Below are positions 9,511 to 18,279 of a stretch of DNA of 20,982 nucleotides, one piece after another. The notes under the pieces were generated by a model. The model searched no databases and was not told the origin of the DNA. It was given only the letters and a program-made list of their open reading frames with translations. Position numbers and translations under genes: made by a program. The first letter of the stretch is position 1. Each line of letters opens with the position of its first letter. This DNA comes from Pleurotus ostreatus/Saccharomyces cerevisiae fusant (Eukaryota > Opisthokonta): the NCBI GenBank assembly GCA_024196135.1, contig JAMQCK010000512.1, positions 1 to 20,982 on the forward strand. The letters run 5' to 3'.

Positions 9511-11284
9511 CTAAATCAACCCCGCGGGACGAGGGCCCGAGGGACCATCCTTCAACCAATCCGGCGTCGGGTAACGCATCGACGTCGGTGGGTCCGGGGA
9601 CGGCTGAGGCGTAGGCGGCGCCGGGGACGGCTGAGGCGGAGAAGGAAGCGGCGCGTAGTCCGCTTCCTCGAGCTCCTCCTCGTCTTCGTCCTCCTCTTCC
9701 CCGTCGTCCTCCTCGTCTCCTTCCTCCTCGTCGTCGTCCTCGGGCGTCGACATGTGCGACCAACCGGGCAGGAGGCCTGACTCGTCAGCAGACGGCCACT
9801 CAGGTGCGTCGTCGTCGTCCCCGCTCCCGAACCGTAGACGCTCGTGGAAGGCGCGGACGTGCTGCGTTATGTGGCGCTTCATGGCCTCCTCTTGTTCGAG
9901 GCGCTCCTGCTCCTCGGCCTGCTCCGCAAGAGCAGCCTCGTCGTCGCCGTCGTCGGAAGGGGGTCCGCCCATTGCGACCATATCGCCGTTCAACCCGTAA
10001 AGCGGCGTAGGTCCCTTCGAGAGGAACTCGAGGTGCTCGCGCTCGCGGGCCTCGTGCTCCGTCTCGACGTACGGGATGCGCTCGCCACTCTCGTCGCGCG
10101 GGTAGTGTTCCCAGCCGAGGCGCACGCGCGCCAGAGGTCGGAAGGCGGGAGGTACGGTGTCGCGGTCTTCCGACTCGGGACTGGACCGCTCCTCCTCTTC
10201 CTTCTCCTCCTCCCTCTCGGGTTCTCCGACCGGAGGCGGCGTGGCGGCCTTCTTGCTGCGTCGACCGCGCGTCGAGCTCGAGCTCGCCTTCGCCGGCGCC
10301 TTGCCCTTGCCCTTCGCAGCGGTGGTGGCGGCCTTGGTCTGCGAGCGAGTGCGCTTGCGCGGAGGGTCTGGATCGACGACCTCGTCGTCGTCGTCGCTGT
10401 CGGACACCGCCGCTGGCTTCTTCTGCTGAGGGGTCAGAAATAAAAACTTAACCAAGGAAAATGAAAGCATAAGCCCGACGCACCTTAGCGGCGCGCTTGC
10501 GCTTCGTCACGCCCTTGTTCTTGTCGTTCCGGTGCGCCGCCTGCCCCGGATGGCTCCGCTGGGCCTCTGTCGCCGGCGCGCACCCGTCGAGGCCGACTTC
10601 GCCGAACCCGCACCGCTTAGCCTCGACCGCGACGTAGTTGGCGGGCAGCTGCGGCTGCTGCAAGAGCAGCAAATCCTTTGGAGTCGTTAGCTAGCGAGCG
10701 CTTCTCCAAAAACGAGGACTTACCAAGTCCTCGTTAGCCTGCGCCGGCACGCGATCCTTGTCCGCTTTGGAGAGCGACTGATTGTGCGTGGGGATCTCCA
10801 AGCCCACGATGTTGATGAGATACCTGACAAAAAGGGTACGAGTTAGCTACCGGCACATGCAGCAACCAATAAACCACTTACCGGGGACGTTCGATCGTCT
10901 CCAACGCATACCACTTCGACTCGGGGTCCGACGCCTTGAGGCAGTCGAAGAGGAAAAACATGGCCCCATGGATCGCCGCTGTAGGCGCCCAGGGACCCGT
11001 CTCGTTCATCGTGCGCGCCCGGTCGAAGGCCGTCGCCAGCGTCAGCTACTAGGCGTTAGCGAGCGCGAGGGACGAAGATGAAACCTAAAACATACCAGCT
11101 TCTTCTTGAGGATAGAGGCGCGGCGCTTGTCGCGCTGGATGCCGCGCACCAGGTTCTTGACCGTTGGCTCCTGGCCGGGGTTGAGGAGCTTGGCGGCGTC
11201 GATCTCGATCTCGTGCAGCTTCCGCGAGAAGGCTTGGTGCTCCTTCCGCACCGTGTCGTGGGGCTGCTCGCTGCGGCGGACCAT
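9511..11284 (-). CDS. Gene B: spliced hypothetical protein, about 519 aa, five coding exons
   Basis: I do not recognise this protein. Coding exons on the - strand are 11284-11096, 11045-10882, 10823-10724, 10675-10484 and 10425-9511. The introns are 50, 58, 48 and 58 nt, GT-AG, with CTAAC or similar branch sites. Two acceptors are ambiguous: exon 4 could start at 10657 instead of 10675, and exon 5 has a tandem CAGCAG. All alternatives keep the frame. Residues 1-150 are helical and charged with a conserved-looking core (around AAIHGAMFFLFDCL). Residues 152-215 contain two Cys, then a basic end. The last exon has an Asp tract, a basic NLS-like cluster (PPRKRTRSQ), a Glu-rich stretch, a long Asp/Glu tract (about 443-470) and a Pro/Ser-rich end. 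Nuclear location is likely. The 5' intron at 11287-11340 would lie in the untranslated leader; no upstream ATG joins in frame. Confidence 0.62.
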
Positions 11285-11637
11285 CGCTGGATCGTCGTCA
11301 GTACGCGTTAGGCGCCCGCACACGTGTTGCAGCGACCTACCGTCGTGGTTCTGGACAAGTTGGAAAACCGTGGGAGACGCGGCGCTCGGCTTTTAAACAT
11401 CCATGCATCGCCGAGACACGCGGCGCGAGCTAAAAGCTTAATTCGGCGCCGCGCTGACTACACCTGGCATGGCCTCAAAGGACTGTGGCAACAGTCGACT
11501 GTGTGTCGCCCGACGACCCAGTAACAACACCGAGTCGTTCACCCGCACCATACTGACCGAGGACGGTCCAGATTATTGGTGTGGGGGAGATGATACGCCC
11601 TGCGGCTGAAAAACGCGGAAAAACATACACAAATCGG
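11285..11637. promoter_or_regulatory. Gene B upstream region with leader intron and shared 16-mer
   Basis: This region holds a possible 5'-UTR intron (11287-11340 on the - strand, donor GTAGGT, acceptor GATCCAG two bases before the ATG). It also holds the second copy of TTGGTGTGGGGGAGAT at 11576-11591, 292 nt upstream of the gene B start codon. It ends where the large inverted repeat begins. No open frame of note is present. Confidence 0.4.
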
Positions 11638-12983
11638 CGATATAGCCACACTGGTCTGGATCATATGGACGGATCCGTATATACTGCACCGACGTCGTGA
11701 CTGTACAACGGGCGCGTCGGGGGTATTTTATGACACAGAAAACCAGGGAGACTACGCTTCCTAACCTTCGATATCACTAGCCGGCGGTGTTACCCACCCG
11801 CAGCGACCGACCAAGGATAGCAGAGAGCTCTTCGGCGCCTGATCACGAGTCTGCGCGTCGTCGATGACATCCTGCGAGTCCTTTGGCAGGCCCTACTATA
11901 TTCAGTAGCAGCGCTCTCCGCGCCCCAAGCCTTCGGTCCGCTTGCCGCACTGCAATAATGTTCTAGATAATCGTCGGGGCTCGGACAAGCCTTCCTGCTG
12001 CTCGCCGTCATGCGGAGACACGCAGAGTACTGCTTCGGCAGGATTCGAACCATCAACGTGACCACACGTGACTTCGGCTCCGAGTTCTGATCTCGGGCGT
12101 CGCCGAGTTGAACTTCGAACCGAGCGTTGGCGCCGCCGAGCGCTATCCGCCCCGGCGAAGGCTCACTCCCCGCGTATCATCGGTCCAGACGACGTACTCC
12201 TCGCCGCAACGGCCTCTGAGCCCGCGCCGCGCACAGGAAGACCGGTGGAGACCAGGCCGGCACTGCTCTGGTAAACATCAACAAGTGTGGAAACGCGCCC
12301 GGCATCGCGGCGCAGGAGGATACCCGACCAGTCAACCGCTCTGCCGCCAGGAACCGCAGCATTTGCGCGATTATTCGGACAGGGGAACGCGTGGATAGGC
12401 GTTATAGTTGGACTTTGACTCAGAGATAGGGTTTTTGTGTTGCCGATCGGTCGGCCGGCCGAGTCGACGCGTGCATGTTATATACCGAGACCTACATACG
12501 ATTCGGGGACTTTTCCGCCCCACGCAGAGAAGCCCTAGCATACCACACACCATACCAAATAAAACACCGCGCTACCAGCGTACTACCACATCATAAAAAC
12601 GTTCCCGAGCTCTTGAAGTGCCCTAAGAAGCCCTTGTAGCGTCGGTTACACCAAAAGAACCTATCTGAGCTCTTGAAGTGCCCTAAGAAGCCCTTGTAGC
12701 ATAAGATAAACGCCTGATAAATACCTGAGAAGTCTGAGCGCCACCTGCTCGCCCAAAGTCCTCTCGCATCGATCTAGACCGTCTGAGGCTCTCCGCGGAC
12801 CGTGAACAAGCCCATCAGCAACGCTCGAAGTCGTAGAACTATCCCCTAGCAATAAAAATACATCGGACTCGGTCGTTCTCCCCAAAGACGCCTCCAGTTG
12901 TATATTGTGCGGTTGTGTTGTGGTTGTGTGGATCATCTATCTAGACTAGAGCGTCTTTCTTTGGAGAGCGTACGATCCCATCA
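11638..12983. repeat. Left arm of a 2.7-kb imperfect inverted repeat
   Basis: The reverse complement of this arm matches 13035-14322. The outer part (11638 to about 12560) is highly similar: in about 285 bp that I aligned by eye (11813-12095) there were 8 differences and no gaps. Similarity then falls through the inner 400 bp but remains visible, for example around 12835-12880, up to a 21-base arm at 12963-12983 that pairs with 13035-13055. The arm is about 60 bp longer than its partner because of an internal duplication at 12607-12700. Short conserved frames in the arm look like by-products of high similarity, not genes. Confidence 0.85.
12607..12700 (+). repeat. Two exact 34-bp direct repeats, 60 bp apart
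   Basis: The 34-base stretch at 12607-12640 (starting GAGCTCTTGAAGTG, ending CCCTTGTAGC) recurs without mismatch at 12667-12700. The 60-bp offset accounts for the length difference between the two arms of the inverted repeat, so this is a recent duplication in the left arm only. Confidence 0.9.
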
Positions 12984-13034
12984 CCGCCCTGCTCGATAAA
13001 GCTCTTTGCCAACCTGAGTAGTACAGCTTGGGAC
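12984..13034. other. Centre of the inverted repeat
   Basis: A 51-bp unpaired centre lies between the innermost matching arms (12963-12983 and 13035-13055, 19 of 21 bases pairing). It is an ordinary mixed sequence with no open frame or motif I recognise. A non-zero spacer makes the palindrome more stable during replication than a perfect one. Confidence 0.6.
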
Positions 13035-14322
13035 TGATGGGTTTGTACGCTCTCCGAAGACGTGTGCTGCTAGCTGGCTAGCTGGACCACAAAACCTAAC
13101 ACCAACAACCACGCAACAAGGTATGCCAAGGGCGCAGGGTACTCAGAGAGCGACCGAGTCCGTTGTTATTTGTATTACTAGGGGATAGTCTGTGCTTATA
13201 GTGCCAGACCGTAGTGATATATGGATTGCCACAAACGAGCTAGGACAATGCAAGACTGCGAGCATTTGGGAAAACGCCTCAGAATTCACACAGGTTTTTT
13301 CAGGTTTGTTTGCAGAAGTTCTCAGACTTTGATAAGCTCTTAGAAGTTCAGGCTTTTTGTGATGTGTTTATGCGAATGAACGCGGTTGGTTTGTGATTTG
13401 GTGTGGTGTGTGGTAAGCTATGGCTTCTCTGCGCGGGGCCGAAAAGTCCTCGAATCGTATGTAGGTCTCGGTATATTACATGAACGCGTCGGCTCGGCCG
13501 TCCAGACCGATCGGCAACACCAAAACCCTATCTCTGAGTCAAAGTCCAACTATAACACCTATCCGTGCGTCCTCCGGTCCAAATAATCGCGCAATGGCTG
13601 CGGTTCCTGGCGGTAAAGCGGTTGACTGGTCGGGTATCCTCCTGCGCCGCGATGCCGGGCGCGATTCCACACTTGTTGATGTTTACCAGAGCAGTGCCTG
13701 CCTGGGCTCCACTGGTTCCCTTGCGCGCGGCGCGGGCTCAGAGGCCGTTGCGGCGGGGAGGACACGTTCTGGACCGACAATACACGGGGCGTAAATCCCT
13801 CACCGAGGTGGACAGCGTTCGCCGGCGCCGACACTCGGTTCGAGGTTCAACTCGGCGATGGCCGAGCGACACGCGCTCGGAGCCGAAGTCACGTGTGGTC
13901 ACGTTGATGGTTTGAATCCTGCCGAAGCAGTACTCTGCGTGTCTCCACATGACGGCGAGCAGCAGGAAGGCTTGTCCGAGCCCCAACAATTATCTAGAAC
14001 ATTGTCGCAGTGCGGCAAGCGGACCGAAGGCTTGGGGCGCGGGGAGCGCTGCTACTGAATATAGTAGGGCCTGCCAAAGGACTCGCAGGATGTCATCGAC
14101 GACGCGCAGACTCGTGATCAGGCGCCAAAGAGCTCTCTGCTATCCTTGGTCGGTCGCTGCGGGTGGGTAATACTGCAGACTAGTGATATCGAAGGTTAGG
14201 AAGCGTAGTCTCCCTGGTTTTCTGTGCCATAAAATACCCCCGGTGCGCCCGTTGTACAGTCGCGACGCCGGTGCGGTATATACGGGACCGTCCGTATGAT
14301 CCAGACCAATGTGGCTATTTCG
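13035..14322. repeat. Right arm of the 2.7-kb imperfect inverted repeat
   Basis: This is the inverted partner of 11638-12983. It ends at 14322, about 70 bp before the first TATA-like sequence of element 2, so the arm itself does not include the putative element 2 promoter. Relative to the left arm, several CpG sites read TpG or CpA here, and the reverse is also seen. It contains a degenerate tRNA-like A/B-box pair (13859-13919). No gene is supported in it. Confidence 0.85.
13859..13919 (+). other. Degenerate tRNA-like A-box/B-box pair in the right arm
   Basis: TGGCCGAGCGA at 13859-13869 resembles the A box of Leu/Ser tRNAs, and GGTTTGAATCC at 13909-13919 resembles a B box one base from consensus. 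They are 39 nt apart. In the left arm, the B-box counterpart is an intact GGTTCGAATCC on the - strand (12041-12051), but the A box is eroded. No acceptor stem or T stem can be closed, so this is not a tRNA gene. It may be a tRNA-derived remnant or chance. Confidence 0.25.
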
Positions 14323-14362
14323 CTGTAAGGAGGCATGGACTTGTGGGGCTATGTGGGCGTGT

Positions 14363-14399
14363 GGCGTCACGTTGCACGTGACGCCGGACTTTTATATAT
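14363..14399 (+). promoter_or_regulatory. Putative element 2 promoter: CACGTG palindrome plus TATA
   Basis: GGCGTCACGT at 14363-14372 and ACGTGACGCC at 14376-14385 form a perfect 10-bp inverted repeat with a 3-nt centre, including an E-box CACGTG at 14375-14380. A TATA-like TTATATATC follows at 14391-14399. This is the layout of a U3 promoter driving the Gag-Pol frame downstream. A second TATA-like GATAAAAG at 14513-14520 is an alternative. LTR ends could not be defined, because no matching 3' copy is in the window. Confidence 0.4.
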
Positions 14400-14712
14400 C
14401 ATTTCTTGGTTCCCGATTAGGACAGTCCTATCTTGTCCTGTACTTTACTCGTATCTTGAAGCATCGCGTGTGAGCGATTCGGTTCAGTTACGAGTGACGT
14501 CTAAGGACTTGGGATAAAAGGGCCAACGCCCTTACACTTTTTTGAACCTATCGCCGCTCGCCACCTGCTTCTTCTCACACGCTATTCAACCCAACGGGGT
14601 ATTACGGCACCGACACGTATACGTACATCGCGAGCCTCGATCTCAATCGATCTCGCGATATACGAGCACGTATTGCCTGCCAGACTACATACCTACTTAC
14701 ATACACAATACA
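14400..14712 (+). other. Untranslated leader of element 2 with stem-loop
   Basis: No ATG was found in this stretch before the one at 14713, which supports that start. At 14622-14664 a stem-loop forms: CGTA, ATCGCGAG and TCGAT pair with ATCGA, CTCGCGAT and TACG around a 4-nt CTCA loop, 17 pairs in all with small interruptions. Another short inverted repeat, AAGGGC/GCCCTT, lies at 14518-14533. The large stem-loop ends 49 nt before the start codon and may act in packaging, dimerisation or translation control. The reading frame of Gag is also open back to 14542, but without an ATG. Confidence 0.45.
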
Positions 14713-17700
14713 ATGTCTACGAGAAGAAAGACCCAGCGCGAGGATCCACCTGCCGACGCGCCTGCACGGAACACCCGTGCAGCGAGGAAAAACGCAGGCA
14801 GTACCGATCGCGCGACGACTGCGACATCGCCGAACAGCCCGATGAGCCCCAAGCAGGAGCGATCGGGTCGGCCGGAGATCGCCGCCGACGGACCGCGATC
14901 GGGTGAGTCATCACAACTCACGACCATCCGCTCAACACAGTCGTCACCTCGATGGGCGGACGAGGACCCGGACAAAGCTGATGAGCTACCGGACCTCGCC
15001 GAGTCCATCCAGGCGACATCACCGAGGCGAACACAATCATTAACAGGAAGTGAGACGCGGGAGTTCGTGGATGCGCAGGAAGGAGTTGAAGTCAACTCGT
15101 CCCCGCGCAACCACACCTCCCCCGTGTCACCCGGCACACCATCCCTTACCGATAATGACCAATCTATTCCCACCGACGACGTACTAAGCACGGAGGCCCG
15201 AGCCCAGCGACGACGTGAGAAACAGCGGCGCGAAACCGAAGAGTCGCCCGCGCCGACCGCAGTGTCGCTCGACTCGGCTACTCACGCATACATCAACGCG
15301 AACTTCCCGCGGGAAGCGGCGCGCGTCCTATACAACCGCATGCGTGAAGAGATCGCGCGCCGCCGAGGCCCTCTCTATGCTGGCGATGTTGAGAGGATCA
15401 TCGAAGAAGGCCTGCAGGAAGCCGTCAATGGGATGACGCAGAACTCAACTGAAGATCAGCGAGCGGAGGACGATCTCCAGTGGCTGGAGCACATGCGCCA
15501 GGAACTGGGGATCCTCTTCCGCCCGCGGGGACCCGATGAGAGTGACGAAGATTACTTGAAGCGCCTCGACCTCCAGCGCGCGCGGGAAGAGGAGTTCCTA
15601 GGACCTGGGAACTCCTCCAACCAACGACGCGCAATGGAGTGGGCGGCAGTCAAGGAATTCAGCCGCAACTCGCGCAACACGCGCGAGGTCTTGCAACGCC
15701 TGCGCCTGTCCGACATCGAAAATGGCGGATATTCATCTACTGCTGAGCAGTTCATGGAATTCCCCAACGGACGCAATACCGAGGCCGTCGACGTCGCGCA
15801 GGATGCTATGTTTGACGTGTTCAAGCGGCAAGACGAGGAGAGGCGACGCGAGGACGAGTTCCACCGAACCAGTCCTCGCGACACCGCTATCTTGCCTAGC
15901 CGCTCGGGGATGGCAGCGTATACGAAGGGCAGTCGCGATCCACGGAGCACGACCTTGGACAGCCGACGGTCGAGCTTCACGCCTCGTGGCAGCCAGCGAC
16001 AAACGCCTAGCGACCTTTCCGCGCGAGATCCACCTCCCCATCTGGTGAAGGCCTCAAATCGGCCGTTGCCATCATACTCTTCGACCTCCACGCCCGGCAT
16101 GGCTCGCAGTGGACTTGAAGCTCGACAACGCGCGCATTTCGGCGAGAGGGTCCCAGGGAGACTGCATCCCGACCGACCGTCCCGGCGAAATGACACGCCC
16201 CCCTACTCATCATCCTCGTCGAGCGATTCAGAGGGAGAGCGGCACCCAGGAGGAGGTGGTGGCGGAAAACCTCCTCGCCGACCCCCTAGGAACCCGAGCT
16301 CTTCCAGCAGATCCTCGTCCTCCTCATCGCGCGATGACCGAACTGACTCTCGAAAAAGTAGAGTCGGCGCTCACCGCTCGAAGAGGAGAAGACGCGGATC
16401 ATCGTCCAGTGGCAGCCGCTCCCCCACTCCATTCGACATGCATCCCCGATATCGCAGTGGGTCGATGCAGCCTCGCAACTGGAGGAACATGGATGCGCGC
16501 GCACACCGGCGGCGGCACCACGAATCCCGCACGACGGGTCGTGGTGATACCTCTGGCGCACACATGCATAGGCGGTACACCAAGATCATTCGGAAGGGCC
16601 TACGAGCTCGGGTGGCTCTGCCGCAAGGGATGAAGCCCAAAGATTTCTCGATGCAGCCTCTCACCCCCTATTCCGGGGAGAACCGCGTCGGGACATTCGA
16701 AGCCTGGCTGTACGGTATCATCTGGCGGCTCTGCATACATCAACTCAACTCGGACGACCACGACGCCATGCGAGTCATATTCGTCGGATCGCACCTTGCC
16801 GGTGTGGCAGCCGAATGGTTCCGTGAGAACGTCGAGGATGACTTCGGGACATCCTGGACGTTCGAGCGCTTGATCCACGAGCTGTTCGACGAATTCGTGC
16901 ATGACGCATCGCTTCAGGAACCCACGACTCAATTCTGGACTGCCGCCTATAACCCTAAGCGGGGCGTCAATGGCTGGTATACCAAACTGCGACGCCTTGC
17001 TAGGAGAATGGTCGAGCACCCAGGAGAGTATAACGTTGGCAATCGCTTCCTCGGTGGACTCCCCTCTGAGATCCGTGACAAGATACTTGGTAACGGGCTC
17101 ACTGCGGAGAACAGCCGACTGGACGAATTGTACGACGAGGCTAAGGTCCACGAGAACGCACTGCGCAATGGCAAGATGTACAACACCAAGCTCCGTAGTG
17201 TCTTTGGTGCGAAGCCCAACGAAGTGGAGAAGCCGAAGGTCTCCTCGTCATCAACACACCGCGAGGCTCGCGCAATCTCACCGCGGAGGTCACGACAGTC
17301 GTCAGACCGTCGCGGAGAGAGTAGACGAGCCGAGCGAAGGACCTCTCGAGACCGACGCCCGCGCACTGATGATCGACGCGATAGGCGGCTCGACGATCGT
17401 GATCAGCGAAGGCCGAAGGACGACTCAGGCAGGAACAAGGGCGAGGCGACGTGCTGGGAGTGCGGGAAGAAGGGGCACTACAGCAACAACTGCCCGGACC
17501 GCCAACACACCGCCAATGCCAACAATGCAACAAATGCAAGTCGGCCGCGTCTATTCGCGCAGAGGGATGAGCCGACTCGAGAAGAGGTCGACCTGCGAGA
17601 CGAGGAGCCTAACGACAACCGGGTCGAGCCCCCCTCCGATGTATACACATCCGAAGGGGACTCATTTGACCTCGAAGGCGCGTACTACGATGAAGACTCG

Positions 17701-18279
17701 GACGACGAGCGCCTCGACGCTGTCCGCATTGTTGGAAACGACAATTGTGGAGAACGCCTAGGCGCCGCATCCGAGCCTCTTCCTGGCCCGCGCGCGAAGA
17801 CCGCAGTCAAGATTGGTAGCCGTTCTATCCAGCGACCGAGCAGGCCGTACAGCCAGCGCGCCGGCCTGGCCTCCCTTGTGGAGATCAACGGCGCGAAGGC
17901 GTACACCCTGTTTGATACTGGCGGCACCCTCGATGGCATCACCCCCGAGTACTCGAAGGCAACAAACACCAAGGTCTATCATCTGGAGAACCCCGTGGAC
18001 TTGCAGCTGGGCACCACCGGATCTCGCTCGCGAGTGTCGTTCGGCACGACATCGACCGTGTCGCTAGGCGGTGTGCGGTCTCCCTGGTATTTCGACGTGG
18101 CGAACATCGACCGCTACGACGCTATACTGGGGATACCGTTCATGCATGCGCACGGTATTATTGTCGACGTCGCTCAGCGCAAGATCTTCCACCACGGAAA
18201 AGAGCTACCAGTTCTTTCCGAGGGGGAGGAGCGGGAGATCGTGGTGCGGCGCGCAACAATGAGGAAGCGCGGGGAATGA
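14713..18279 (+). CDS. gag: Element 2 Gag with RS-like tracts, CCHC knuckle and retropepsin
   Basis: The ATG at 14713 is the first in an ATG-poor leader and has a good context (AATACAATG). The product is 1188 aa. Residues 1-500 are acidic/arginine-rich low complexity with helical stretches. Around 500-600 come poly-Ser and Arg/Ser tracts resembling RS domains of splicing factors. A retrotransposon Gag domain follows at about 653-823 (from GENRVGTFEAWLYG through the GLPSEIRD segment). An Arg/Asp-rich linker leads to a zinc knuckle, CWECGKKGHYSNNC (914-927). A retropepsin-like domain has LFDTGG (Asp 1068) and ILGIPF near 1140. The frame ends in GAA TGA CTG, and Pol continues in the same frame. 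The long N-terminal extension is larger than usual for such Gag proteins. Confidence 0.88.
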   Translation: MSTRRKTQREDPPADAPARNTRAARKNAGSTDRATTATSPNSPMSPKQERSGRPEIAADGPRSGESSQLTTIRSTQSSPRWADEDPDKADELPDLAESIQATSPRRTQSLTGSETREFVDAQEGVEVNSSPRNHTSPVSPGTPSLTDNDQSIPTDDVLSTEARAQRRREKQRRETEESPAPTAVSLDSATHAYINANFPREAARVLYNRMREEIARRRGPLYAGDVERIIEEGLQEAVNGMTQNSTEDQRAEDDLQWLEHMRQELGILFRPRGPDESDEDYLKRLDLQRAREEEFLGPGNSSNQRRAMEWAAVKEFSRNSRNTREVLQRLRLSDIENGGYSSTAEQFMEFPNGRNTEAVDVAQDAMFDVFKRQDEERRREDEFHRTSPRDTAILPSRSGMAAYTKGSRDPRSTTLDSRRSSFTPRGSQRQTPSDLSARDPPPHLVKASNRPLPSYSSTSTPGMARSGLEARQRAHFGERVPGRLHPDRPSRRNDTPPYSSSSSSDSEGERHPGGGGGGKPPRRPPRNPSSSSRSSSSSSRDDRTDSRKSRVGAHRSKRRRRGSSSSGSRSPTPFDMHPRYRSGSMQPRNWRNMDARAHRRRHHESRTTGRGDTSGAHMHRRYTKIIRKGLRARVALPQGMKPKDFSMQPLTPYSGENRVGTFEAWLYGIIWRLCIHQLNSDDHDAMRVIFVGSHLAGVAAEWFRENVEDDFGTSWTFERLIHELFDEFVHDASLQEPTTQFWTAAYNPKRGVNGWYTKLRRLARRMVEHPGEYNVGNRFLGGLPSEIRDKILGNGLTAENSRLDELYDEAKVHENALRNGKMYNTKLRSVFGAKPNEVEKPKVSSSSTHREARAISPRRSRQSSDRRGESRRAERRTSRDRRPRTDDRRDRRLDDRDQRRPKDDSGRNKGEATCWECGKKGHYSNNCPDRQHTANANNATNASRPRLFAQRDEPTREEVDLRDEEPNDNRVEPPSDVYTSEGDSFDLEGAYYDEDSDDERLDAVRIVGNDNCGERLGAASEPLPGPRAKTAVKIGSRSIQRPSRPYSQRAGLASLVEINGAKAYTLFDTGGTLDGITPEYSKATNTKVYHLENPVDLQLGTTGSRSRVSFGTTSTVSLGGVRSPWYFDVANIDRYDAILGIPFMHAHGIIVDVAQRKIFHHGKELPVLSEGEEREIVVRRATMRKRGE
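18277..18279 (+). promoter_or_regulatory. In-frame UGA between Gag-Pro and Pol (possible readthrough)
   Basis: The Gag frame reads GGG GAA TGA CTG GAT, and the same frame is then open for 784 codons containing RT and RNase H. UGA followed by CU(A/G) is a known leaky context. The first ATG after the stop, at 18412, falls inside a repeated module, so separate initiation of Pol is unlikely. The alternative is that an original CGA Arg codon decayed to TGA by CpG deamination. I cannot decide between these from one copy. Confidence 0.5.

Noticed and set aside
9844..10443. + strand 199-codon frame opposite gene B last exon
   Set aside because: It is the complement of the Asp/Glu/Lys-rich coding exon and yields Leu/Arg low complexity without motifs.
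12963..13055. A separate small MITE or pre-miRNA-like hairpin at the centre of the foldback
   Set aside because: Pairing continues outward into the large inverted repeat, so it is the inner end of that structure; no target-site duplication was seen.
13838..13940. A genuine tRNA gene in the right arm
   Set aside because: The A and B box matches exist, but no acceptor stem and no 5-bp T stem can be formed.
11790..14170. Similar 91- and 73-codon frames in the two foldback arms
   Set aside because: The shared protein sequence simply reflects about 97% DNA identity; the changes fall at CpG sites without regard to codon position, so coding constraint is not shown.
11638..14322. The inverted arms as the 3' LTR of element 1 and 5' LTR of element 2
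   Set aside because: LTRs of one element are direct repeats, and both elements are on the + strand, whereas these arms are inverted and stay similar to near the centre.
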